Of a stretch of DNA of 53,766 nucleotides, positions 42,656-50,655 are shown in pieces. Position 1 is the first letter of the stretch; each line of letters starts with the position of its first letter. The translations under genes and the position numbers were made by a program. Below the pieces are notes generated by a model. It ran no database searches. It worked only from the letters and a program-made list of their open reading frames with translations, and was not told the origin of the DNA. The DNA lies in contig JAJPHZ010000028.1 of the NCBI GenBank assembly GCA_021325025.1, positions 1 to 53,766 of the forward strand, in the 5' to 3' direction. The stretch is from Pseudomonadota bacterium. Its GTDB lineage: Bacteria > Desulfobacterota > Binatia > Binatales > Binataceae.

Positions 42656-44853
42656 CGCGGCGCGCTCGTTGGTTGGTTGCGGGATGGGCCGCGCTCATCG
42701 TGCTGGCCGTTCTGACCATGCCGCGTGGGAGTTATCAGCCGGGCAGGCTGCTGGCGGCGCACGCCGGCTTCGATGCGCAATGCGCCGGATGCCATCGGCC
42801 GTGGCATGGTGCGGACAATGGCCGATGTATCGCCTGCCACGGCGACTTTGCCGCCAACAATCCGCACGGCGGCTATTACGTGTTCGACGACAAGGAGGGT
42901 CTGATCGCAGGCCGCCGCCTGGTTACATTCAAGGACAACCTGAGCTGTCTCAGTTGCCACGGGGAGCATCGCGGCCGCAATGCCGATGTCCGCGTGCAGG
43001 CGGCTTTTGCCTGCACCTGGTGCCACAAACATCCGACGATCGATGCCGTGAGCAAGCATCGCGGCGACAACCTGGCGCGCCACGAGAGCGCCAGTCAGAT
43101 GTTCGCCCGGCCCTTCAACCATCTTCAGCATCGGCTGCTGATGGGGCTTCAGGCGGACAATTTTCCCAACGGCTTTGACTGTGCGACCTGCCATCAGGTG
43201 ACCCCCGTCGTGCCGGGCGCTGCCGACAAGATGACGATCGCGTGGCGGCCGTGCGCCTTTTGCCACGCCAGTCCGCAGGTGCCGTCGCTGGCGCTGTCGG
43301 CGGCGCTGGGCAAGTCGCCGGCGGCGCTGCCGTATTCAGGCGTGGTGCGCACGCTGCACATCAACGCGGTGTTCAATCATTCGCGTGGCCATTTGCAAAC
43401 GCCGTGCGCGCAATGCCACTTGAAGGTCTCGGAAAGCGCCAGGCCCGGCGACGCCAACTCGCTGCTGATCTCGCAATGCTTCACCTGCCATGCCCATCAG
43501 GAAGCAGCCCCCCACGCGCGGCCGCGCCAGGCGGCCCGACCGGGTAGCGGCAGCGCCTTTGCCGCGGCGTTCCGGGGCGCTGCGATTGCGGGTGAGACAC
43601 ACCGCGTCGTTGCCTGCGGCCAATGCCATTGGTTCCACATCCACGGCGCGCTGCCGATCCTTGACTTTACCCGGCCCGCGCTCAAGCAGCCGCCCGGCGG
43701 CAGAGCCGGCGGTGAGTTCGCGCCGTGGGGCATCGGCACAATTGCAATTGTCATTGTCGGGCTGTGCGGGATTGCCTACACGATGTTTCTGCCCGCGATG
43801 GAGGAGCATCATGCCGCGGTGATGGAGACGGCGCCCCAACGCATCGTCAAGACCCCGGTGCTGGACGACACCTATCAGACCAGCATCAAGGGTCTGTACA
43901 TCGTGGGCGAGATGGGCGGCACGGCGTCGATCAATTTGGCGATGCGCTCGGGGCGCCAGGTGATCGAGGCGATCGCCGAGAACTTCAAGCATTCGGCCGC
44001 ACCGCCTCAGTCAGGCGTGTACGACGTGCTGATCGTCGGATGCGGTCCGGCGGGGCTGGGCGCCACCGCCACCGCCAAGGCGCACGGGCTCAACTACGTA
44101 ACTTTGGAGCGGATGACGCCGGCCAGCACGCTGCGCACCTATCCGCGCGCCAAGTTCGTGCAGGCCACGCCGATCGACATTCTGGAGTACGGTTCCTTCT
44201 TTTTGGAGGGCGACACCACGCGCGAAGATCTGGTGCGCGAGTGGGAGAAGATCATTTCGCAGGCCAGGCTGGTCATCCAGGATCGCGAGGAGGTGGTCGC
44301 CGTCCAACCTACGGACGGCTGCTTCACGGTCAGGACGGCGCAGGGACACCAATTCAAGGCGCGATGCGTGGTGCTGGCCATCGGTCTGCGCGGCCATCCG
44401 CGCCGCCTCAACGTTGCGGGCGAGGTGCCCGGCCGGGTCCATTACCAGCTCATCGAGCCCGATGACTTCCGCAATCAGCGCATCCTGGTGGTGGGCGGCG
44501 GCAATGCCGGTGCCGAAGTGACGCAAGCGCTGGCCGCGGCCCATCTGGGCAACCAGGTCAGCTATTCCATCCGCGACGCGGTGCTGAGCAAAGTGACGCA
44601 CGAGAACGCCGAGAAGGTCATCGCGCTGCAGCGCTCCGGCGCGATTACGCTTTATCCCGCCACCGAGGTCAGGGAGATCAGGGCAAAGACCGTGGTGTTG
44701 CAGCCGACTACGGGACTGAGCGCGGAGGGGCGCGCGGCAGCCGACCGTGTTATTGAATTGGAAAACGACGTCGTATTCGCCATGCTGGGCGCTGAACTGC
44801 CGATCCGCTTCCTGGAGTCGATCGGCATCAGGATGGAAGTCAAGCATCGCTGA
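42652..44853 (+). CDS. Nonahaem cytochrome c fused to an NAD(P)H/FAD reductase domain
   Basis: This 733-residue protein has a signal-anchor helix at 8-23, then nine CXXCH haem sites at residues 44, 59, 99, 121, 177, 201, 252, 276 and 322. A second helix (358-380) follows, then a flavoprotein domain. The topology places the haems in the periplasm and the flavoprotein in the cytoplasm. In the flavoprotein, the FAD Rossmann motif VGCGPAG is at 462-468 and the NAD(P) motif VVGGGNAG at 613-620. The FAD-closing motif GLYIVGEMGG (414-423), normally C-terminal, precedes them, and the protein ends where that motif would be expected. No thioredoxin-reductase CxxC is present. The start overlaps the upstream stop. 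Confidence 0.85.
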   Translation: MTRRARWLVAGWAALIVLAVLTMPRGSYQPGRLLAAHAGFDAQCAGCHRPWHGADNGRCIACHGDFAANNPHGGYYVFDDKEGLIAGRRLVTFKDNLSCLSCHGEHRGRNADVRVQAAFACTWCHKHPTIDAVSKHRGDNLARHESASQMFARPFNHLQHRLLMGLQADNFPNGFDCATCHQVTPVVPGAADKMTIAWRPCAFCHASPQVPSLALSAALGKSPAALPYSGVVRTLHINAVFNHSRGHLQTPCAQCHLKVSESARPGDANSLLISQCFTCHAHQEAAPHARPRQAARPGSGSAFAAAFRGAAIAGETHRVVACGQCHWFHIHGALPILDFTRPALKQPPGGRAGGEFAPWGIGTIAIVIVGLCGIAYTMFLPAMEEHHAAVMETAPQRIVKTPVLDDTYQTSIKGLYIVGEMGGTASINLAMRSGRQVIEAIAENFKHSAAPPQSGVYDVLIVGCGPAGLGATATAKAHGLNYVTLERMTPASTLRTYPRAKFVQATPIDILEYGSFFLEGDTTREDLVREWEKIISQARLVIQDREEVVAVQPTDGCFTVRTAQGHQFKARCVVLAIGLRGHPRRLNVAGEVPGRVHYQLIEPDDFRNQRILVVGGGNAGAEVTQALAAAHLGNQVSYSIRDAVLSKVTHENAEKVIALQRSGAITLYPATEVREIRAKTVVLQPTTGLSAEGRAAADRVIELENDVVFAMLGAELPIRFLESIGIRMEVKHR

Positions 44854-44955
44854 GCGGCTTGACGGCGCCATGACGGATCGAGTCAATTAGGCCTTAAGTA
44901 GACGTTTGCGGAGTGTGAGAGATAGCAAGTCAGGCGGGCCAGGGAGCGTAATGCG

Positions 44956-46056
44956 ATGAAGGTTGGCGTTTCAGTCACCATGATCAACACCAGCGGCAAG
45001 CGCGATGAAGATATCTACCGCGACGAGCTGGCGATTGCGGATTTGGCCGAGCCGCTGGGTTACGACTCGATCGGCGCCGTCGAGCATCACTTTACCGGCT
45101 ACGCGATGATCCCCAATTGCGTGCAATTGCTGACCTTTCTGGCGGCACGCACCAGACGCGTGACGCTGGTCACCACGGTGATCGTGCTGCCCTGGCACGA
45201 CCCGGTGCGGGTGGCCGAGGAGATGGCGATGCTCGATGTGCTGTCGGAAGGCCGCACCATCTTCGGCTTCGGCCGCGGCGCGGCGCGCACCGAGTACGAA
45301 GGCTTCCGCATCCCGATGGAGGAGGCGCGCGAGCGATTCAAGGAGACCTGCGAAATCGTCATCCGGGGTCTGACGCAGGACAGCTTTTCCTACCAGGGCC
45401 GCTACTTCAACATCCCCGAAATCCAGATTCGCCCGCGCCCGGTGTCCAATCCGGTCGAGCGACTGTACGCCGCGGCGGTCAGTCCGGAGTCGGGCGAGAT
45501 GATGGCGCGGCTGGGGCTGGGCGTCTTCATTATCGCGCAAAAGGATTGGGACAGCGCGCGCGAGGACCTGCGCCGCTACCAGGAGACCACCCGCAGCATG
45601 GGGCTGAGGCCGCGCCCGCCCATTGTGCAGACCCAGGTGTCGGTTGCGGAAAGCGAGCAGGAGGCCTGGGACGACGCCAATCGCTATCAGGCCGAGACCT
45701 TCCGCGCCATCGATCAGCATTACGGCCATACGCGCGGCGCGCTTCAGGGAGTGAAGGGCTACGAGTTTCACGCCCGGATGGCGAAGACCTACGCCAAGCT
45801 GACGTCTTCTCCCGAAGAAATCCAGAAAAAGGCGCTCCAGCACTATCTGAGCCTGGGCGTGATCGGAACGCCCAAGCAGTGCCTGGAGAAGCTGGAGTAC
45901 ATCCAGCAGAGGATGAACACCGATCACTTCCTGTTCGGGTTCAGTCACGGCGGATTACCGCTGGCCAGGGCGCAGCGCAGCCTGCGGCTTTGCGCCGAGA
46001 AGATTCTGCCCCGTCTCAAGCATGATCCTGCGTTCGCGCCGCGCCTGGAGGATTAG
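44956..46056 (+). CDS. LLM class flavin-dependent oxidoreductase
   Basis: This 366-residue luciferase-like monooxygenase starts MKVGVSVTMINTSGKRDEDI with AGGGAGCG 8 bp upstream of the ATG. Features: AEPLGYDSIGAVEHHFTGY, VTLVTTVIVLPWHDPVRVAEEMAMLD (split), GRTIFGFGRGAARTEYEGF, and IGTPKQCLEKLEYIQQRM near the end. It differs clearly from the one at 39042, so they are not recent duplicates. It lies 102 bp after the nonahaem gene and may be separately transcribed. Substrate unknown. Confidence 0.87.
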   Translation: MKVGVSVTMINTSGKRDEDIYRDELAIADLAEPLGYDSIGAVEHHFTGYAMIPNCVQLLTFLAARTRRVTLVTTVIVLPWHDPVRVAEEMAMLDVLSEGRTIFGFGRGAARTEYEGFRIPMEEARERFKETCEIVIRGLTQDSFSYQGRYFNIPEIQIRPRPVSNPVERLYAAAVSPESGEMMARLGLGVFIIAQKDWDSAREDLRRYQETTRSMGLRPRPPIVQTQVSVAESEQEAWDDANRYQAETFRAIDQHYGHTRGALQGVKGYEFHARMAKTYAKLTSSPEEIQKKALQHYLSLGVIGTPKQCLEKLEYIQQRMNTDHFLFGFSHGGLPLARAQRSLRLCAEKILPRLKHDPAFAPRLED

Positions 46057-46179
46057 AGCGCGACGCGAAGAATGCGCGCTTGCTTGCGCCTGGCGAATCA
46101 GTCGCCCTCACCATAATCGTCCGCCAAAACCGATTGTGGCAGAGGGAAAACAAGCAGAATTCGAGGAGGGCTTTACACC

Positions 46180-46677
46180 ATGCCTGAGAGCATCATTACG
46201 CCGATTCCCGGCTTTCATCAGGTGGCCTACGTGACCAACGACTTCGATCGCGCGCTGAAGGTATTCGCCGAGGTGCATCGCGCCAAACAATTCATGGAGC
46301 TGCGCGACATGCGCTATCCGACCGGACCCGGACGCGAGGCGCATTGCAACATCGGACTGGCCTATGTCGGCGCCACTGAGTTGGAGGTGATCCAGCCGCT
46401 GGGCGAGGATGTGCAGATTTACCGCGACTTCCTTCCTCAAGACGGCTTCGCCATCCGCTTCCATCACATCTCGCGATTCCTCGATACCCGTCAGGATTAC
46501 GATCGGCAGTTCGCCCTGTTCGAAAAGATGGGCAAGCGCTTTCCGATTATCGGCGAGTTTGCCGGCCGCGCCAGCTACTTTTACGCTGACTTCCGCGCCG
46601 AGCTGGGCCATTACATCGAGTGCATCACCTTCACCGCCGAAGGACGCGAGTGGGTCAAGTCGATTCCGCGCAACTGA
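46180..46677 (+). CDS. VOC superfamily (glyoxalase-like) protein
   Basis: This 165-residue protein has ATG preceded by GAGGAGGG at 9 bp. IPGFHQVAYVTNDFDRALKVF gives the first His ligand, FHHISRFLDTRQDYDRQF a second, and LGHYIECITFTAEG the closing Glu ligand motif. Glyoxalase-like dioxygenase or epimerase; the substrate cannot be read. It follows a flavin monooxygenase by about 120 bp, a pairing often seen in degradative loci. Confidence 0.83.
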   Translation: MPESIITPIPGFHQVAYVTNDFDRALKVFAEVHRAKQFMELRDMRYPTGPGREAHCNIGLAYVGATELEVIQPLGEDVQIYRDFLPQDGFAIRFHHISRFLDTRQDYDRQFALFEKMGKRFPIIGEFAGRASYFYADFRAELGHYIECITFTAEGREWVKSIPRN

Positions 46678-46824
46678 ACGATGTGTCGGCGGGTTCGATG
46701 CGTCGCGCACGGTCGTTCGGTGAGTGAAGCAGGATGGGACTTTTGTCCTATATCCAGCCTCAGTAAGACTGCGCTAACGTGGCATCCCGAAGCGCAATGC
46801 CGTCAACGGGATGGTCCAAGTGAT

Positions 46825-48237
46825 ATGACATTGCCGAGAAAGCGCAGGTCCGGGCCGCTGCTGGCTTCGCTCATCATGAGCCTGATTGTTTCCAGCGTAC
46901 CGGTGCTCGACGGATGCTCGCACGGCGAGGAGCAATCCGCGCCGGCGGCGCAGCCAACTCCCGCCGCGGCCGCATCGCCGGCCCAGGTGTCTGCGGTTGC
47001 GATGGCACCGGCGGCGAGTTCGCCCGCGGCGGCGCCGGGGCCTGCGCCGGGCGGCGCAACGGCTGAGCAGTTGCAGCAACTGGTTGCCCCGATTGCACTC
47101 TATCCCGACATGCTGATCGCGCAGATTCTGGCGGCGTCGACCTATCCGACCCAGGTAGTCGAGGCCGACCGCTTTATGAAAGAGCATCCGGGGTTGGCCG
47201 GCGAGGCGCTGGCCGCCCAGATCAATCCGCAGCCATGGGATCCGAGCGTCAAGTCGCTGTGCCAGTTTCCCTCCGTGCTCAAGACCATGAGCGAGAGCCT
47301 GGCGTGGACCTCCGCGCTGGGTGAGGCGTATTACAATCAGCCCAACGACGTGATGGCGGCGTTGCAGGTGATGCGCAAGCGGGCGATGGACGCCGGCACG
47401 CTGAAGAGCACACCCCAACAAAAAGTAGAAGTGCAGCAGGCGCCGGCATCGGCAGCACAGGGTGCGCAGCAAGCCGCGCAACAGCAGGTGATTGTGATCC
47501 AGCCCGCGCAGCCCAACACGGTTTATGTGCCGGCCTACAATCCGTCGACCGTGTATGGTGCGCCGGTGGCGCCGCCGCCCGGATATTCGAGCACCGAGGT
47601 GCTGGCTGCCGAGGTGCTGGGCTTCGGCGCCGGTGTGCTGCTGGGCGCGCTCATCAATAACGGCCACAACGATTGGGGATGCAACTGGTACGGCGGCAAC
47701 GTGGTGTACAACCGCAACATCTGGATCTCCAATTCCAACTTCGTGCCGGCGCGGTGGGGATACCCGGGTTATCGGCCCGGCTATCCCGGCTACCGGCCGG
47801 GCTATCCGGGCTACAGGGCCGGCTATCCCGGAGGCTATCCGCCACGCCCGATACCATATACCGGCAAGCCGCCGCAGTTTGCGGCCAACGAACCCAACTT
47901 CAAGCCGGAGACGCTCCCCACGCGTCCGGTCGTTACTAGACCTGCCGGCAGGCCGGCAGCCCAAAGGCGGGCGGGTGGCAAAGCGGCCGGCAACATCGTG
48001 GCGGGCGGACCGGTGAAAAGACCTGGCCCGCCGACGGCGCGGCCGGCCAACAATCCGATGCGCGGCTACGGCGGCGGCGCAGGGTGGTCTGACGTCGGCG
48101 GGCGAGGGGGCGGCGCGTTCGGCGGCTATCAGCCCGGCGGTTTCGCGCAGGCGGCGAGTAATCGCGGCAGGGCCAGCTTCGGCGGAGGATTCAGCGGCGG
48201 CGGGCGCAGATTCGGCGGCGGACGCGGGCGTCGATGA
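46825..48237 (+). CDS. DUF3300 domain protein, exported
   Basis: This 470-residue envelope protein starts at ATG 46825, giving a signal peptide or lipoprotein leader (LLASLIMSLIVSSVPVLDGC). An Ala/Pro-rich linker comes next. The DUF3300 domain follows: LQQLVAPIALYPDMLIAQIL, AASTYPTQVVEADRFM and WDPSVKSLCQFPSVLK. A low-complexity tail holds about three copies of RPGYPGY (nucleotides about 47760-47840) and Gly/Arg-rich repeats to the end. DUF3300 proteins are of unknown function and usually sit next to DUF2950 genes, as here. Confidence 0.87.
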   Translation: MTLPRKRRSGPLLASLIMSLIVSSVPVLDGCSHGEEQSAPAAQPTPAAAASPAQVSAVAMAPAASSPAAAPGPAPGGATAEQLQQLVAPIALYPDMLIAQILAASTYPTQVVEADRFMKEHPGLAGEALAAQINPQPWDPSVKSLCQFPSVLKTMSESLAWTSALGEAYYNQPNDVMAALQVMRKRAMDAGTLKSTPQQKVEVQQAPASAAQGAQQAAQQQVIVIQPAQPNTVYVPAYNPSTVYGAPVAPPPGYSSTEVLAAEVLGFGAGVLLGALINNGHNDWGCNWYGGNVVYNRNIWISNSNFVPARWGYPGYRPGYPGYRPGYPGYRAGYPGGYPPRPIPYTGKPPQFAANEPNFKPETLPTRPVVTRPAGRPAAQRRAGGKAAGNIVAGGPVKRPGPPTARPANNPMRGYGGGAGWSDVGGRGGGAFGGYQPGGFAQAASNRGRASFGGGFSGGGRRFGGGRGRR

Positions 48238-48316
48238 TGGAGCGAAGGAAGGCCGGCGTGCGGCATTGGACCTTGGATGCCGGGCCGGCACATGTTTCCC
48301 AACAGGAAATAGAATA

Positions 48317-49348
48317 ATGCTACATTCAGTTATACCACGCGCGTCGGCCGTGGCCGCGGCGCTGTTTTTTTGTCTGATGGCGCTGTGCGGGGCAGCGCTG
48401 AAGCCCTCGGCGGCCGATGATTCCGTGCAGCGGGTTTTCGCCACACCCCAGACGGCCGTCGAGGCGCTGGTCTCCGCTGCCCAGGCCGCCAACCCCAAAG
48501 CGGCGATAGTTCCGGTGCTCGGTCCCGACGCCGACAGGATCCTCTCTTCGGGCGATCCGGTCGCGGACGCCAATGCGCGCAAACGCTTCGTCTCCGCGTA
48601 CCGCCAGATGCATCGCCTGGCCTACGATAACGATGGCCGTGTCGTTCTGTACGTGGGCGCGGACAATTGGCCGCTGCCGATTCCGTTGGTCAGGAAAGGC
48701 CATGGATGGGCATTCGACACCGCGGCCGGCGAGAAGGAATTGATTTACCGGCGGATTGGCACCAACGAGTTGTACACCATCGACGTCTTGCACAACCTGG
48801 TGCAAGCGCAAAACGAATATGCTGAGCAGGCGCGCGCCGCCAGCGGCATGGCGCAGTATGCGCAAAAGATTCTCAGCGACCAGGGCCGGCGCAACGGCCT
48901 GTATTGGCCGGCCCAGGCGGGCGGGCCCGAAAGCCCGATCGGACCGCTTATCGCCAAAGCAGTCGCGGAGGGCTACAAGAGAAAACAGGGGGGTCGGCCG
49001 GTTCCGTTTCACGGCTATATCTATCGGGTGCTGAAACAGCAGGGCAAAGACGCGCCCGGCGGAGCGCGCAGCTACGTTCGCGATGGCCGGATGACGGAGG
49101 GGTTCGCGTTTTTGGCCTATCCCGCCGCGTATCGGTCGTCGGGCGTGATGACGTTCCTGGTCAACCAGGACGGCGATGTACTGCAAAAGGATCTGGGACC
49201 CGATACGGCAAAGCTGGTGCAGGCAATAGTGGCGTACAATCCTGACAGCAGTTGGCAGGAGGCGGCGCCCGGCGGCGTCCAGCCCCAGGAGATTCCGCCT
49301 GAAGAGGCGCAGCCCGCCGCGGCGCAGACACAGGCTGGCGCGCAGTAG
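48317..49348 (+). CDS. DUF2950 family protein, exported
   Basis: This 343-residue secreted protein starts at ATG 48317 (AGGAAA upstream), giving signal peptide AVAAALFFCLMALCGAAL. The DUF2950 signature is present: VFATPQTAVEALVSAAQAAN, GHGWAFDTAAGEKELIYRRI, RNGLYWPAQAGGPESPIGPL, FHGYIYRVLKQQG and SGVMTFLVNQDGDVLQKDLG. The C terminus is Pro/Gln/Ala-rich. It follows the DUF3300 gene by 79 bp; this gene pair is common and of unknown role in the envelope. Confidence 0.9.
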   Translation: MLHSVIPRASAVAAALFFCLMALCGAALKPSAADDSVQRVFATPQTAVEALVSAAQAANPKAAIVPVLGPDADRILSSGDPVADANARKRFVSAYRQMHRLAYDNDGRVVLYVGADNWPLPIPLVRKGHGWAFDTAAGEKELIYRRIGTNELYTIDVLHNLVQAQNEYAEQARAASGMAQYAQKILSDQGRRNGLYWPAQAGGPESPIGPLIAKAVAEGYKRKQGGRPVPFHGYIYRVLKQQGKDAPGGARSYVRDGRMTEGFAFLAYPAAYRSSGVMTFLVNQDGDVLQKDLGPDTAKLVQAIVAYNPDSSWQEAAPGGVQPQEIPPEEAQPAAAQTQAGAQ

Positions 49349-49371
49349 CGGCGATCGCAGGTGATTCGGCT

Positions 49372-50538
49372 TTGGAAGCGGTTCCACAGCAGACAACTCC
49401 GCCGGCGCCCGGTGCGGGACGAATTCAGGTGTGGATCGTCGGCGCCGCCGTGACGCTGTTGGCGCTGGGATGCCTGCTGATTTTGATGCCCTTCATTTCG
49501 GCGGCGTTGTGGGCGGCGATTTTGTGCTTCACCACCTGGCCGCTGTTCCTGCGCCTGGAGCAGATGGTCGGCGGACGGCGCGGCCTGGCGGCACTGATCG
49601 CGACGCTGGCGCTGGCCGCCACCATCGCTGCACCGTTCGTCATCCTGGGCTCGACGCTGGCCAGCAACCTCAGAGATTTGACCGCCGCCACTGAGAAGCT
49701 CTACGAGGCCGGGCCGCCGGCGCCGCCGGAGTGGGTGGCGCGCATCCCGCTGGTCGGGAACCGACTCAGCGATTACTGGCTGACGCTGACCCAGAGCAGC
49801 GCCGCGCGCTTGCAGGAGCTGGCCAAACTACTGCCCACCGTCAAGACCATTGCGGTGGAGGGCGGCAAGATCGTGGGTAGCGGCATCATGCAGATCCTGC
49901 TCAGCCTGTTTATCGCGTTTTTCTTCTACCGCGACGGCAAGACGCTGGCTGCGCAGCTCAGCGCGGGCATCTATCGAATCGGGGGCGATCGCGGCAATGA
50001 GTTGCTGGAGCAGGCCGGCGCCACGGTGCGCGCAGTGGTTTACGGTATCATCGGCACCGCACTGGTGCAGGGCGGCCTGGCAGCATTCGGGTTTTTGATC
50101 TCCGGTGTGCCAGGCGCGGCGTTTTTGGGCTTTGTCACTTTTCTGGTCGCGATGATCCCCGGCGGACCGCTGCTGGTCGCGCTGCCCGCGGCGTATTGGC
50201 TCTACTGCCAGGGCTCTACCGGATGGAGCATCTTCATGATCGCCTGGGGAGTGATGGACAGCAGCATCGACAACGTCATCAAGCCGCTGCTCATCAGCCG
50301 CGGCGTCTCCACACCGATGATCCTGGTGATGCTCGGCGTGTTCGGCGGCGCGCTGGCTTTCGGTCTGATCGGATTGTTCATCGGTCCCACGGTGTTGGCG
50401 CTGGGCCACACGCTGTTGCTGCAGTGGACTTCCGCGGTCGTTCTGAACCCCGAGCCCCAAACGGCTGCTGGGCCCCAGCGCGCTGAAGTGGCCGCAGTCA
50501 AGCGTCCCGCCCGCGATGCACACGAAGGCACGGCGTGA
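49372..50538 (+). CDS. AI-2E family (YdiK/PerM-like) membrane protein
   Basis: This 388-residue protein has about eight helices. Features of the AI-2E transporter family are LLILMPFISAALWAAILCF, LLSLFIAFFFYRDGKTLAAQL, TALVQGGLAAFGFLISGVPG, AMIPGGPLLVALPAAYWL and SIDNVIKPLLISRGVSTPMI. Start is TTG at 49372, the only early in-frame codon I find; this makes the start uncertain. It is 23 bp after the DUF2950 gene. Members export diverse solutes or Na+/H+; substrate unknown. Confidence 0.87.
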   Translation: MEAVPQQTTPPAPGAGRIQVWIVGAAVTLLALGCLLILMPFISAALWAAILCFTTWPLFLRLEQMVGGRRGLAALIATLALAATIAAPFVILGSTLASNLRDLTAATEKLYEAGPPAPPEWVARIPLVGNRLSDYWLTLTQSSAARLQELAKLLPTVKTIAVEGGKIVGSGIMQILLSLFIAFFFYRDGKTLAAQLSAGIYRIGGDRGNELLEQAGATVRAVVYGIIGTALVQGGLAAFGFLISGVPGAAFLGFVTFLVAMIPGGPLLVALPAAYWLYCQGSTGWSIFMIAWGVMDSSIDNVIKPLLISRGVSTPMILVMLGVFGGALAFGLIGLFIGPTVLALGHTLLLQWTSAVVLNPEPQTAAGPQRAEVAAVKRPARDAHEGTA

Positions 50539-50541
50539 GGC

Positions 50542-50646
50542 GACCTAACCTGTTCTCTAAGGGAAAGGCGAGAAAGCGGTTTCCAGGTCCCCCTTCCTTT
50601 CAGGGAAGGAGCTAGGGGTTAGCTCTCCGCGCTCAGGGGTTAGGTC
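50542..50646. repeat. Intergenic repeat element with terminal inverted repeats
   Basis: The element of about 105 bp is bounded by GACCTAACC (50542-50550) and its perfect complement GGTTAGGTC (50638-50646). It holds a hairpin CCTTCC-TTTCAG-GGAAGG at 50592-50609. A related copy begins at 53700 with the same GACCTAACC and the same CCCCTTCC(C)TTTCAGG core. It separates two convergent genes and may also terminate transcription from both sides. MITE-like or a bacterial interspersed palindrome; no transposase is nearby. Confidence 0.65.
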
Positions 50647-50655
50647 TCTGCGCTC
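50614..50655. repeat. 21-bp tandem duplication at the 3' end of the amidohydrolase-3 gene
   Basis: Two 21-bp units at 50614-50634 and 50635-50655 differ at two positions. The second contains the stop codon of the minus-strand gene (50640-50642), so the duplication affects only sequence at and after its end. Confidence 0.6.

Noticed and set aside
46774..48582. 602-codon open frame antisense to the DUF3300 gene
   Set aside because: Shadow of an Ala/Pro/Gly-rich gene; no recognisable domain.
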